NCBI GenBank assembly: GCA_030751555.1
Contig: JASMFX010000059.1
Coordinates: 1-38,666, forward strand
Origin: Candidatus Woesearchaeota archaeon
GTDB taxonomy: Archaea; Nanoarchaeota; Nanoarchaeia; Woesearchaeales; CALCXY01
Direction: 5' to 3'
DNA length: 38,666 bases
Positions 25,719-33,058 of this stretch are shown here, piece by piece. Position numbers and translations under genes: made by a program. Positions within the stretch are counted from its first letter, which is position 1. Every line of letters begins with the position of its first letter. The notes below the pieces were generated by a model that worked only from the letters and a program-made list of their open reading frames with translations, was not told where the DNA came from and searched no databases.

Positions 25719-25820
25719 CTATCTCTTTGCTCTCTTTCTCTTCTCTTTCTTCATCCTTTTACGCTGCCATTTCCATCTCATCTGGCCTTTCTTTTTCCAG
25801 CGTCTTGAGCTTCTTTTCAT
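25719..25820 (-). CDS. rpl41e: Ribosomal protein eL41
   Basis: A 33-residue, extremely basic peptide from ATG at 25818-25820 to TAG at 25719-25721. Its second half, MRWKWQRKRMKKEKRKRAKR, matches the archaeal/eukaryotic L41e pattern (M-R-x-K-W-x-K-K-R-M-R-R-L-K-R-K-R-R-K). About 13 extra residues (MKRSSRRWKKKGQ) precede the usual start, and a second in-frame ATG (25781) would give the bare 20-residue core. eL41 is a single helix at the subunit interface of the ribosome. A minus-strand TTTATATA near 25844-25851 lies about 28 bases before ATG 25820, which supports the longer form. Confidence 0.8.
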   Translation of the reverse strand: MKRSSRRWKKKGQMRWKWQRKRMKKEKRKRAKR

Positions 25821-25885
25821 TGGATTTTAGGTTTTTAAAGAGGTATATAAAGGTTTTTGTTTGTAATGGGTTTTTTAGAATATTG

Positions 25886-26860
25886 TTAGCGTCTGTACGT
25901 TTCTGGGCCTAGGTTTAATTTGGTGTCTTGCCATGAAGGGTTTAATGTTTCTTCGTGTCCTTTTACTTGTACTAGTCCCATTAATAGGATTGCTTTTTCT
26001 ACTTGGTTAGGTTTTCTAGGATTTTGGTCTTCTGGAGTTTGGATGAGGACGTTCCTTTCTAATCTTCTGTAGAAATCTAATGCTAATTCTGTAGGTGTTG
26101 CGAATGGATTCATATCCCAAGGTACTGGGTTTTTGTCACCCTGGTAGTGTTCGGCTATTGCTAGATATGCAGCTACTTCATGAGCGCAGATATCGACAAT
26201 GTTGGTTGGTTCTGTCTCAGTTCCGTGTCTTATTTTATATCTTGAGGCCTCACAAATATGGTCTGTTGCAATACATGAGGCTAGATCTAATTGAGGTTTT
26301 GAATCTGATATTGGAACGTGATCAACCCTCATACTGTATCTTGGATGTCCTTTTGTCCTTGAAGGGAGTGTTACGACTAAAGTTGCTCCATTGATTGGGA
26401 CGGCACCCGAATCACCATAGTCACGTTCTACTTCTATAGGAGATCCATCGATTGTATTGTCCTTAGGTGGATGTGCATAATGGAATATTCTAGCTCCTTC
26501 TAGACAGTCAATTATACTTACTCTTCTTGGTCTCCCGTCTGCTCCTATTGTAGGAGTATAAGAATAACCTAAATGTGCATCCTTGCCAGTTAAGTCATTA
26601 ACTGCTTTTTCTCTTAGTTGAGCTGGAGTTATTATGCCATCTGAAGTGTCTCCATTAGAAATGGTTACGACTGGACCATATTTTTTGAATGTATTTGGAC
26701 CTTTGAATCTTTTTGGAACCAAGTCATATTGAATAACTAGTGCTTCTTCTGGTTGTAAATCTAGAATTCCACCTATGAAACCTGAATCTGTATGTGTTAG
26801 GTCTAATTCTTTTATTTTAGCTGCTGTTGGTTCTGTGAAAAAACCTTTCTTTTTTGCCAT
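25886..26860 (-). CDS. Uncharacterised 324-residue cytosolic protein
   Basis: No family recognised. From ATG 26860 (MAKKKGFFTEPT) the product has no signal or membrane helix. Composition suggests a mixed alpha/beta soluble enzyme-like or capsid-like fold. A Gly/Asp-rich first half includes ISNGDTSDG, IGADGRPRR and ERDYGDSGAVPING. A central segment has Cys and His (ASCIATDHICEASRYKIRHG, then DICAHEVAAY). A helical C-terminal part includes LALDFYRRLERN. An in-frame ATG 60 bases upstream is rejected because a minus-strand TTTAAATA lies about 25 bases before 26860. It is flanked by eL41 on one side and diverges from the heptose cluster on the other, so context gives no hint. Confidence 0.7.
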   Translation of the reverse strand: MAKKKGFFTEPTAAKIKELDLTHTDSGFIGGILDLQPEEALVIQYDLVPKRFKGPNTFKKYGPVVTISNGDTSDGIITPAQLREKAVNDLTGKDAHLGYSYTPTIGADGRPRRVSIIDCLEGARIFHYAHPPKDNTIDGSPIEVERDYGDSGAVPINGATLVVTLPSRTKGHPRYSMRVDHVPISDSKPQLDLASCIATDHICEASRYKIRHGTETEPTNIVDICAHEVAAYLAIAEHYQGDKNPVPWDMNPFATPTELALDFYRRLERNVLIQTPEDQNPRKPNQVEKAILLMGLVQVKGHEETLNPSWQDTKLNLGPETYRR

Positions 26861-26939
26861 ATAAAATGGGATGCTTTTATGGTATTTAAACATATTGGAA
26901 TGAAAAAATATTAATAACAATGTTGGTTTTTGGCTTTTT

Positions 26940-27887
26940 ATGAAAGCTTTAGTTACTGGTGGATCTGGGTTTATTGGGTCTAATTTGGCTCTTGAACTTG
27001 AGAGACAGGGTCATGAAGTTGTTGTAGTTGATAGTCTGTTTACTGGGACGAAGGATAACCTTGTTGGATTTAAGGGGAAGTTTATGGAGATTGACGTGTC
27101 GAAAATGCAAAGCATTTTTGAGCATGCTCAGAAATCTTCGATTTCTGACATTTCTAAGCCGTTTGAGATTGATGGAGAGTTTGATGTGGTGTATCACCAG
27201 GCAGCCATAACTGATCCCAGATTTGGGGATGATGAGGAGATGGCGAGGGCCAATGTTGAGGGTTTTAAGAATATGATTGGGTTTGCTGAGAAGAATAATG
27301 CTAAGTTAGTTTATGCTTCATCTGCAAGTTTGTATGGGAACGGTCCTGTTCCGATGAAAGAGGATCAGGAGAAGGAGCTATTGAGTGCGTATGCAAAATC
27401 TAAGCTTGCTATGGATGAGCTTGCTGTTGGTTATTTTGATAAGATGCATATTGTTGGACTTAGGTATTTTAATGTGTTTGGTCCGCGTGAGGCTTTTAAA
27501 GGTAGACCTGCAAGTATGATATATCATTTAGCCAGGCAGATGAAGGATGGGAAGAGACCTAGGATATTTAAGATGGGGGAGCAGAAACGTGATCATATTT
27601 ATGTGAAGGATGTTGTTAATGCTACGATAATGGCTGCTAGTGACTCTGCTAAGAGTGGTGTTTATAATGTTGGTACTGGTATTGGGACTAGTTTTAATGA
27701 GTTGGTTAGGGTGTTGAACGAAGTGTTAGGGACTGATCTAATGCCAGAGTATTTTGATAATCCTTATGATGATGAGACGTATCAGAGTGATACTCAAGCT
27801 GATATGTCTAATGCTTTTGAGGGGTTGGGTTTTAAGGCTGAGTATTCTATTAAAGATGGTGTTTCTGAGTATAGGGACAAAATATAA
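26940..27887 (+). CDS. hldD: ADP-L-glycero-D-manno-heptose 6-epimerase-like enzyme
   Basis: 315 residues, an extended short-chain dehydrogenase. Rossmann motif is GGSGFIG (residues 7-13). The catalytic set is SSAS followed by YAKSK (Tyr-xxx-Lys). Several features point to HldD rather than UDP-glucose epimerase: LRYFNVFGPREAFKGRPAS, then a KRDHIYVKDVV segment and YQSDTQAD, which align with the bacterial HldD patterns RYFNVYGPRExHKG, KRDFVYVxDV and YQAxTQAD. HldD converts ADP-D-glycero-D-manno-heptose to the L-glycero form using bound NADP. An insertion near residues 55-75 (FEHAQKSSISDISKPFE) is unusual. It heads a run containing both HldE halves, GmhB and a GT9 transferase. A TATA-like tract lies near 26908-26915. 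Confidence 0.85.
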   Translation: MKALVTGGSGFIGSNLALELERQGHEVVVVDSLFTGTKDNLVGFKGKFMEIDVSKMQSIFEHAQKSSISDISKPFEIDGEFDVVYHQAAITDPRFGDDEEMARANVEGFKNMIGFAEKNNAKLVYASSASLYGNGPVPMKEDQEKELLSAYAKSKLAMDELAVGYFDKMHIVGLRYFNVFGPREAFKGRPASMIYHLARQMKDGKRPRIFKMGEQKRDHIYVKDVVNATIMAASDSAKSGVYNVGTGIGTSFNELVRVLNEVLGTDLMPEYFDNPYDDETYQSDTQADMSNAFEGLGFKAEYSIKDGVSEYRDKI

Positions 27888-27890
27888 ATA
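27881..27890 (+). promoter_or_regulatory. Internal promoter before the heptose kinase gene
   Basis: AATATAAATA overlaps the hldD stop and lies about 29 bases before ATG 27915, a typical archaeal TATA distance. The kinase-phosphatase part may thus be expressed separately as well as by read-through. Confidence 0.45.
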
Positions 27891-27914
27891 CGGCTAAAAA
27901 ACACTTTTTCTTAT

Positions 27915-28895
27915 ATGAATAAGGGGTTAATTGGTTTAGTTGAGAAATTTAAGGAAAAAAGAATTCTGGTTATAGGAGATATTATGCTAGACAAATATAT
28001 CAGAGGTAATGTTAAGAGGATTAGTCCGGAAGCTCCTGTTCAAGTTGTTAGTGTTGAGAAGGAAGATTATGCTCCTGGTGGTGCTGCTAATGTTGCAACT
28101 AATATAACTGGATTAGGGGCAGGGGCCTTGATTATTGGTTTTGTTGGTGATGATGAGACAAAAGATGTTTTGTTAAGTGAGCTGAAGAAGAGAGAGATAT
28201 TTACTGAAGGGGTTGTTGTTGATAATAAGAGGCCGACTATTCAGAAGGTACGGGTTCTTGGGCAGAACCAGCAGTTATTAAGGTTTGATTATGAAAAAAA
28301 TGGTGGTGGAGACGAGTTAGTGGAGGAAGAGCTCATTAAGAACATTAAGGAATTGGTCAAGGGAGTCGATGCTGTTATTATTTCTGATTATAACAAGGGA
28401 GTTATTACTCAAAAGACGATTGATGTGTTGAGTAAGATTGTGAAGGAAGAGGGTAAGATTGTGGTTGTTGATCCTAAGCCGAAGAATCTCAAATTTTATA
28501 ATGGGTTTAGTCTTATAACTCCTAATTACAATGAAGCTGTAATGATGGCTAATTTGACCGGGGAAGCAAGTGAGGATATAGAGAAGGTTGGAAAGGGATT
28601 ACTTAATGAGTTAGGCTCTACGCTTCTTGTTACACAAGGAGAGAAAGGGATGAGTTTATTTGAGAGTGAGGGGAAGATTACCCATATTCCTACGAAGGCT
28701 AAGGAAGTTTATGATGTTACTGGTGCTGGGGATACTGTTGTTGCCGTTTTGACACTTGCATTGTGTTCTGGTGCCTCCATGAAACAAGCTGCCATTATTG
28801 CTAATCATGCTGCAGGTGTTGTTGTTGGTAAGGTTGGAACTTCTACTGTTACAGTTGAGGAGATAGGACAGAGCCTAGGTACTGAAAATGAATAA
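27915..28895 (+). CDS. rfaE1: D-glycero-beta-D-manno-heptose 7-phosphate kinase (HldE kinase domain, stand-alone)
   Basis: 326 residues, a PfkB-fold kinase matching the N-terminal half of bacterial HldE. It starts with KRILVIGDIMLDKYIRG, followed by VKRISPEAPVQVV and GGAANVATNI. The substrate loop PTIQKVRVLGQNQQLLRFD is characteristic of RfaE kinases. SDYNKGVI and the GAGDTVVAVLTLA catalytic signature follow. It should phosphorylate D-glycero-D-manno-heptose 7-phosphate at C1, giving the beta-1,7-bisphosphate used by GmhB. In E. coli this domain is fused to the adenylyltransferase. Here the two are separate genes. It overlaps gmhB by 8 bases. Confidence 0.92.
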   Translation: MNKGLIGLVEKFKEKRILVIGDIMLDKYIRGNVKRISPEAPVQVVSVEKEDYAPGGAANVATNITGLGAGALIIGFVGDDETKDVLLSELKKREIFTEGVVVDNKRPTIQKVRVLGQNQQLLRFDYEKNGGGDELVEEELIKNIKELVKGVDAVIISDYNKGVITQKTIDVLSKIVKEEGKIVVVDPKPKNLKFYNGFSLITPNYNEAVMMANLTGEASEDIEKVGKGLLNELGSTLLVTQGEKGMSLFESEGKITHIPTKAKEVYDVTGAGDTVVAVLTLALCSGASMKQAAIIANHAAGVVVGKVGTSTVTVEEIGQSLGTENE

Positions 28896-29421
28896 GGCAG
28901 TTTTTCTGGATAGGGATGGTACATTGAATCATGATGATGGGTATACTTACAAGACTGAGGATTTTAAATTAATGCCCGGTGTGATTGAGGCTCTTAATCT
29001 GCTGAAAGGTGAATTTGTTTTCTTTATTGTGACGAATCAGTCTGGTGTTGGGAGAGAGTATTATAGCTTAGATGATGTCCATAAGTATAATGATAAGATG
29101 ATTATTGAGTTGAGTGGAGAGGGGATTGAGATAAAGAAGATATATATTTGCCCACATGGTCCTGATGATGGGTGTGATTGTAGGAAGCCTAGTACAAAGT
29201 ATGTTCTTGATGCTGCTAAGGAATTTGATATTGACCTTGCTAAGTCTTTTGTTATTGGAGATCATCCATGTGACGTTGAGATGGGTAAACGGGCTGGTTG
29301 TAGGTCAGTGTATCTGCTTTCTGGACATGGTGAGAAGCACATTGGCGAAGGAGTTAATGCTGATTTTATTGCAAAAGGGATGTTAGAAGCTGCTGAGTGG
29401 ATTAAAGATGTCAAGGGTTGA
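28888..29421 (+). CDS. gmhB: D-glycero-beta-D-manno-heptose 1,7-bisphosphate 7-phosphatase
   Basis: 177 residues, a HAD phosphatase of the GmhB / histidinol-phosphatase-like group. DRDGTLN is motif I with the nucleophile Asp, VTNQSGVGR is motif II, KPSTKYVLDAA contains the motif III Lys, and VIGDHPCDVEMGKRAG is motif IV. CPHGPDDGCDCRKP is the structural zinc site with three Cys and one His that typifies GmhB. It removes the 7-phosphate after the kinase step. The position directly between the kinase and the rest of the heptose genes favours GmhB over histidinol phosphatase. It overlaps the kinase gene by 8 bases and the next gene by 14. Confidence 0.92.
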   Translation: MNKAVFLDRDGTLNHDDGYTYKTEDFKLMPGVIEALNLLKGEFVFFIVTNQSGVGREYYSLDDVHKYNDKMIIELSGEGIEIKKIYICPHGPDDGCDCRKPSTKYVLDAAKEFDIDLAKSFVIGDHPCDVEMGKRAGCRSVYLLSGHGEKHIGEGVNADFIAKGMLEAAEWIKDVKG

Positions 29422-29989
29422 GGCTAATAGGCAGGCAATTCACATAATTGTTGCGTTGTTTGCTTTCTTTTTGAAATTTTTTGATAAGTGGCAGATCTTG
29501 TTGGTTGCAGGTGTTGCTTTAGTGTTTAATCTGTTGGTGATCCCACATTTGGGGATTAAGAAGTATCTTTTTAGAGAGTATGAGCAGAGGGGTTTGATGT
29601 CTAAGGGGTTTGTGTCTTACGCGCTTTCTATGATAATATTGTTCTTGTTCTTCCCAATTGAGATTGGATCAGTTGCTATTGGGATTCTTGGCTTTGGTGA
29701 TGGCTTTTCTAGCATGTTTGGGATAAGCTATGGTAAGAGGAAACTTCATTGGAATGAGAAGAAGAGTTATGTTGGGTTTGTTAGTTTTGTGGTTGTTTCG
29801 TTTATGGTCTCTTTGGTGCTGATGGTTTGGAATGGTTTTGATATTGGCCTTTTTACGATGGTGATTTTCTCTTTTATTGTAGCTTTTATTGGAGGGATTG
29901 TGGAGAGTTTGGCATGGAAAGTGGATGATAATTTGAGTGTGCCTATTGTTTGTGCTTTAGTTTTACAGATTTTGATAATATTTATATAA
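29408..29989 (+). CDS. Dolichol kinase / phosphatidate cytidylyltransferase-like membrane enzyme
   Basis: 193 residues with about six hydrophobic helices. The segment GFGDGFSSMFGISYGKRKLH followed by NEKKSYVGFVSF matches the CTP-binding signature of the SEC59/DGK1/VTE5 family (GDxxAxxxGxxxGKxK, then KKSxEGSxxxF). Members are CTP-dependent kinases of dolichol, diacylglycerol or phytol, or are annotated as phosphatidate cytidylyltransferases. The enzyme overlaps gmhB by 14 bases, so it belongs to the heptose transcript. An attractive reading is that it phosphorylates a polyprenol carrier on which a heptose-containing glycan is built. This is inference, and a role in membrane lipid synthesis remains possible. 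The 3' end of the gene contains the promoter of the adenylyltransferase gene. Confidence 0.82.
   Translation: MSRVEANRQAIHIIVALFAFFLKFFDKWQILLVAGVALVFNLLVIPHLGIKKYLFREYEQRGLMSKGFVSYALSMIILFLFFPIEIGSVAIGILGFGDGFSSMFGISYGKRKLHWNEKKSYVGFVSFVVVSFMVSLVLMVWNGFDIGLFTMVIFSFIVAFIGGIVESLAWKVDDNLSVPIVCALVLQILIIFI
29981..29988 (+). promoter_or_regulatory. Internal promoter before the heptose adenylyltransferase gene
   Basis: TTTATATA at 29981-29988, inside the last codons of the dolichol-kinase-like gene, lies about 27 bases before ATG 30011. This spacing predicts a leaderless mRNA and decides the start against an in-frame TTG at 29999. Confidence 0.55.
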
Positions 29990-30010
29990 CTAGTTTGGTT
30001 GCTGGTTCAT

Positions 30011-30481
30011 ATGGGAAATAAGATTATTGAGTTTGATTCGATTGGAGGAGTTTGTGATAGACTTCGGAATGAAGGGAAGAAGATAGTTATGTGTAATGGT
30101 AGTTTTGATATCCTTCATGCTGGACATATTAAGTTTTTGACTGAGGCTAAGGGGCAAGGGGATGTTTTAGTTGTTGGTTTGAATTCAGATTCTTCTATTA
30201 AAAAATATAAAAGTGAAGATAGGCCGATTAATAAGGAAGGAGATAGGGCTTTTGTTTTAGCTGCTCTTTTTGTTGTTGATTATGTTGTTGTGTTTTCTGA
30301 TGTTAATCCTATAAAGTTGCTTGAGGTTGTGAAACCTTCAGTTTTTGTGAATGGGGTTGAGTACGGTGAGGATTGTGTTGAATCTGAAGTGGTTAAGAAG
30401 TTTGGTGGTCGAGTTCATTTGGTTGAGAACTATAAGGGGTTGTCTAGTACTAAGATCATTGAAGGGATGAAGAAGGAGTAG
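30011..30481 (+). CDS. rfaE2: D-glycero-beta-D-manno-heptose 1-phosphate adenylyltransferase (HldE nucleotidyltransferase domain, stand-alone)
   Basis: 156 residues, a nucleotidyltransferase of the cytidylyltransferase-like fold. NGSFDILHAGHIKFL carries the HxGH motif. VVGLNSDSSIKKYK, RAFVLAALFVVDYVVVF, KPSVFVNGVEYGED and the late GLSSTKII (the xSST/S-x-x motif binding triphosphate) complete the RfaE C-terminal-domain pattern. It should join ATP and heptose 1-phosphate to give ADP-D-glycero-D-manno-heptose. In many bacteria this is the second half of HldE. FAD synthetase or glycerol-3-phosphate cytidylyltransferase share the fold, but the motif set and neighbours favour the heptose role. The start is set by the TATA box 27 bases upstream. 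Confidence 0.9.
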   Translation: MGNKIIEFDSIGGVCDRLRNEGKKIVMCNGSFDILHAGHIKFLTEAKGQGDVLVVGLNSDSSIKKYKSEDRPINKEGDRAFVLAALFVVDYVVVFSDVNPIKLLEVVKPSVFVNGVEYGEDCVESEVVKKFGGRVHLVENYKGLSSTKIIEGMKKE

Positions 30482-30498
30482 GGATTGAGGGTGTCAAG

Positions 30499-31551
30499 GT
30501 GAAGATTCTAATAATAAAGTTAGGTGCGATTGGAGATGTTGTTAGGACGACTTCTTTCTTGGAAGGGTTGAAGGGGAAGTATCCTGGATGTCAAATTGAT
30601 TGGGTTACGTCTAAAGGTTCTGCTGATATGTTGAAGGGTAACGGTATGATTGATAATGTTTTTTTGGTTGGTGAAAATGTGGTTGATGGAGAGTATGATC
30701 TTGTTATTTCTTTAGATGATGAGGATGAGGCGCTTCGTATTGCTACTGATGTTAAGAAAGAGAAATTGGTTGGCGGATATTTTGATGGAGATGGGGAGAA
30801 GAAGTATACAGATGACTCTGCTAAATGGTTTGATATGGGACTTACATCTCGGTTTGGCAAGGAGAGGGCAGATGAGATGAAGAAGGAGAACGGTCGGACT
30901 TATCAATTGATTATTGCAGAGATGCTTGGGATTGAGGTTAAGGATATGGTGCTTAATCTTAGTGATGATGAGACCCGGTTTGGAAAGGGGTTTTCTGAGC
31001 GGAAGGGTTTTGGTGGTGTTGGTGGAGACGACTGTGCAAGGGAAAGTCATGGGCTTGTTATTGGTCTGAATACTGGGGCTGGGAAGAGGTGGCCTCTTAA
31101 GAAGTTAGATGTTTCTAAGACAATCTCGCTGGCCGATAGGTTAGTTGAGGAAATGGGTGCTAAAGTCATGTTATTTGGTGGGCCTGAGGAGGAGGAGAGG
31201 AATTCTCGGATTCTTGAGGGAGTTAAATTGGATGTTAGGGATAGTGTTATTGATGCTGGTTGTAATAATAGTCTTAGGGAGTTTTCTGCTCTTGTGAATC
31301 TTTGTGATGTAGTGGTTGTTAGTGATAGTCTTGCTATGCATATTGCGATTGCGCTGAAGAAGAAAGTGGTGGTGTTTTTTGGTCCTACGTCTGCTGCTGA
31401 GATTGAACTTTATGGTCGTGGGAAGAAGGTTGTTGCTCGGAATGAATGTGCGTGTTGTTATAGGAAGGAGTGTGATGTTAGCCCTAGTTGTATGGATGAT
31501 ATTACTGTTGATGAGTTGTTTGAAGGGGTTAGAGGAGTTATTGGAAGTTAA
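30499..31551 (+). CDS. Glycosyltransferase family 9 (ADP-heptose transferase-like)
   Basis: 350 residues starting at GTG 30499 (MKILIIKLGAIGDVVRT, the canonical GT9 start). The N-terminal half is the acceptor domain. The C-terminal donor domain has LNTGAGKRWPLKK, LFGGPEEEE, VSDSLAMHIAIALKKKVVVFFGPT (cited here in parts: VSDSLAMHIA and VVVFFGPT) and a Cys cluster CACCYRKEC-SPSCM near residues 315-330, also seen in bacterial heptosyltransferases. Donor specificity for ADP-L-glycero-D-manno-heptose is inferred from the family and from the synthesis genes just upstream. The acceptor is unknown. The gene converges with the following methyltransferase and overlaps it by 4 bases. Confidence 0.88.
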   Translation: MKILIIKLGAIGDVVRTTSFLEGLKGKYPGCQIDWVTSKGSADMLKGNGMIDNVFLVGENVVDGEYDLVISLDDEDEALRIATDVKKEKLVGGYFDGDGEKKYTDDSAKWFDMGLTSRFGKERADEMKKENGRTYQLIIAEMLGIEVKDMVLNLSDDETRFGKGFSERKGFGGVGGDDCARESHGLVIGLNTGAGKRWPLKKLDVSKTISLADRLVEEMGAKVMLFGGPEEEERNSRILEGVKLDVRDSVIDAGCNNSLREFSALVNLCDVVVVSDSLAMHIAIALKKKVVVFFGPTSAAEIELYGRGKKVVARNECACCYRKECDVSPSCMDDITVDELFEGVRGVIGS

Positions 31552-32045
31552 AGATCCCAGACAGCATAATAATATCGTTTAAAGAATAGTTTTTTCTCAA
31601 AAGAAGGTTCTCCTAGATTTGCTTTAAGGGCTTTTGGAGTAATTGCCCAAAGATGTGTTTTTTCCCAAGTGAGGAAACGGAATAGGGTGAAGAATGGTTC
31701 GTAGGGGACTGAGATTATTAATTGGTTTTTTGCTACTCTTTTTAATTCGCTTATTGCTTTTACTGGGTCTTTTGTGTGTTCTAAAACTTCTAGGCACAGT
31801 GTGATGTCGAATGAGTTGTCTTTGTAAGTAAGGTTTTCGATTGACTGCTTTTGGATTTCTTTCTTTCTTGGTTCTAGGTCTACTGATGTTACTTCATAGC
31901 CCATCTTTTTTAGATTGTTTGAGAAGAAAAGGTCATAACAACCTATGTCTAGAATGGATTTTGAATTTTTGTTGATGGTTTTTTTTACCCAGTTCCACCT
32001 GTAGTTACGTATGAGATTGTAGAGTTTTCTTTTGATTGTTGTCAT
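31548..32045 (-). CDS. Small SAM-dependent methyltransferase
   Basis: 165 residues with a compact class I methyltransferase core. SILDIGCYDLFFSNNL is motif I, although the usual DIGCGxG is altered at the fifth position. VTSVDLEP is motif II, SFDITLCLEVLEHTKDP is motif IV, and LKRVAKNQLIISVP follows. The C-terminal THLWAITPKALKANLG resembles UbiG/Methyltransf_11-type proteins of glycan gene clusters. It is the last gene of a four-gene operon with PIG-L deacetylase, another methyltransferase and a radical SAM enzyme, which suggests modification of a sugar or glycan. It overlaps the GT9 gene tail-to-tail by 4 bases. The substrate is unknown. Confidence 0.82.
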   Translation of the reverse strand: MTTIKRKLYNLIRNYRWNWVKKTINKNSKSILDIGCYDLFFSNNLKKMGYEVTSVDLEPRKKEIQKQSIENLTYKDNSFDITLCLEVLEHTKDPVKAISELKRVAKNQLIISVPYEPFFTLFRFLTWEKTHLWAITPKALKANLGEPSFEKKLFFKRYYYAVWDL

Positions 32046-32057
32046 TTTGTTGTTGGG

Positions 32058-33050
32058 TTAGTAGTATTTGAAATTTTTAAAACTTTCAATTATTGTTGCA
32101 GGGTCTAGGTTGAATGTCTGGTTGAAGTCTTCGAATCCGAAATGTGCGCAGTCATTGCAGAAGTTATTTTTCTCTACTTTTTTCATGCAGTTGACGATTG
32201 GTTCGTTAAAGCAGTTTGCATCTTTTGGACTTTGCAAGCAGCAAGGATAGACCCATCCATCTACGTCTATGAGGATAAGATTTTTTCCGCAATATTTGTT
32301 TTTTCGTTTTTTTATCTCTTCTATCTTGAACAGTTTTGGATTTGTTTTTGACCATCTTGCAAACTTGTCAAGGGCCTTATTTGAAATTATTAGGTTAATT
32401 CTTTTTTTCATCGATTTTAGTCTTTTTATTAAGGAATTGTAGTCAGTTATTGTCAGGTTGTCCGGGTAATTGAATCCAGTGTCGTATAGGATGTTTATTT
32501 TGAGAGGGATATTGAATCTTTTGCAGAGGTTTTCAATAAAATCAAGCTGTTGTATTCCTGGCTGAGTGATTGTTGTGTTTATCCTGAGGTTCTTCTTGTG
32601 TTTTTTTAGTAACTCTACATTATTGATGATGTTTTCGCTTCCTTTTATTTGTTTTAATTTATTGTTGAATTCTGGATCTCCATCTAAGCTTAATACTATG
32701 GTGTCTACTTTTTTTAGAGTTTCTAGCTTATCTTTAATTAACAGTCCGTTTGTTGTAACTCTTACTTTGATGTCTTTGTTTTTTATGTAATCTACAATTT
32801 CGTCAATGTCTGGTCTGACTAATGGTTCTCCGCCACCTAATGATATCTCTATACAGCCTAACGAGTTTAGCTCGTCTATGATACTTTTTAGTTTTGGAAG
32901 TGGCATGTCATTTGTTTGGCTAGAAGGAAACGAGCCATAACAATAAACGCAATTTGCATTACACCTATGAGTAATAAGAATTTCTGCTAATAAAGGTACA
33001 AACTTACCTCTTGATTTCATAATCTTAACTACTTTTGTAAGCTTATTCAT
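32058..33050 (-). CDS. Radical SAM enzyme with a SPASM-like C-terminal Cys region
   Basis: 330 residues. The radical SAM cluster motif CNANCVYC has C30, C34 and C37 as [4Fe-4S] ligands. Further landmarks are the GGGEPL motif near residue 73 and the TTNGLLI segment. The C-terminal part contains several Cys (KYCGKNL, WVYPCCLQS, then CMKK and FCNDCAHFG), which resemble a SPASM or twitch auxiliary cluster region. Such enzymes modify peptides or small molecules, and relatives are frequent in surface-glycan and hopanoid-type clusters. The reaction is not predictable. The gene lies 8 bases after the second methyltransferase and 12 bases before the small one, all on one strand. Confidence 0.88.
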   Translation of the reverse strand: MNKLTKVVKIMKSRGKFVPLLAEILITHRCNANCVYCYGSFPSSQTNDMPLPKLKSIIDELNSLGCIEISLGGGEPLVRPDIDEIVDYIKNKDIKVRVTTNGLLIKDKLETLKKVDTIVLSLDGDPEFNNKLKQIKGSENIINNVELLKKHKKNLRINTTITQPGIQQLDFIENLCKRFNIPLKINILYDTGFNYPDNLTITDYNSLIKRLKSMKKRINLIISNKALDKFARWSKTNPKLFKIEEIKKRKNKYCGKNLILIDVDGWVYPCCLQSPKDANCFNEPIVNCMKKVEKNNFCNDCAHFGFEDFNQTFNLDPATIIESFKNFKYY

Positions 33051-33058
33051 TTTCGAAC

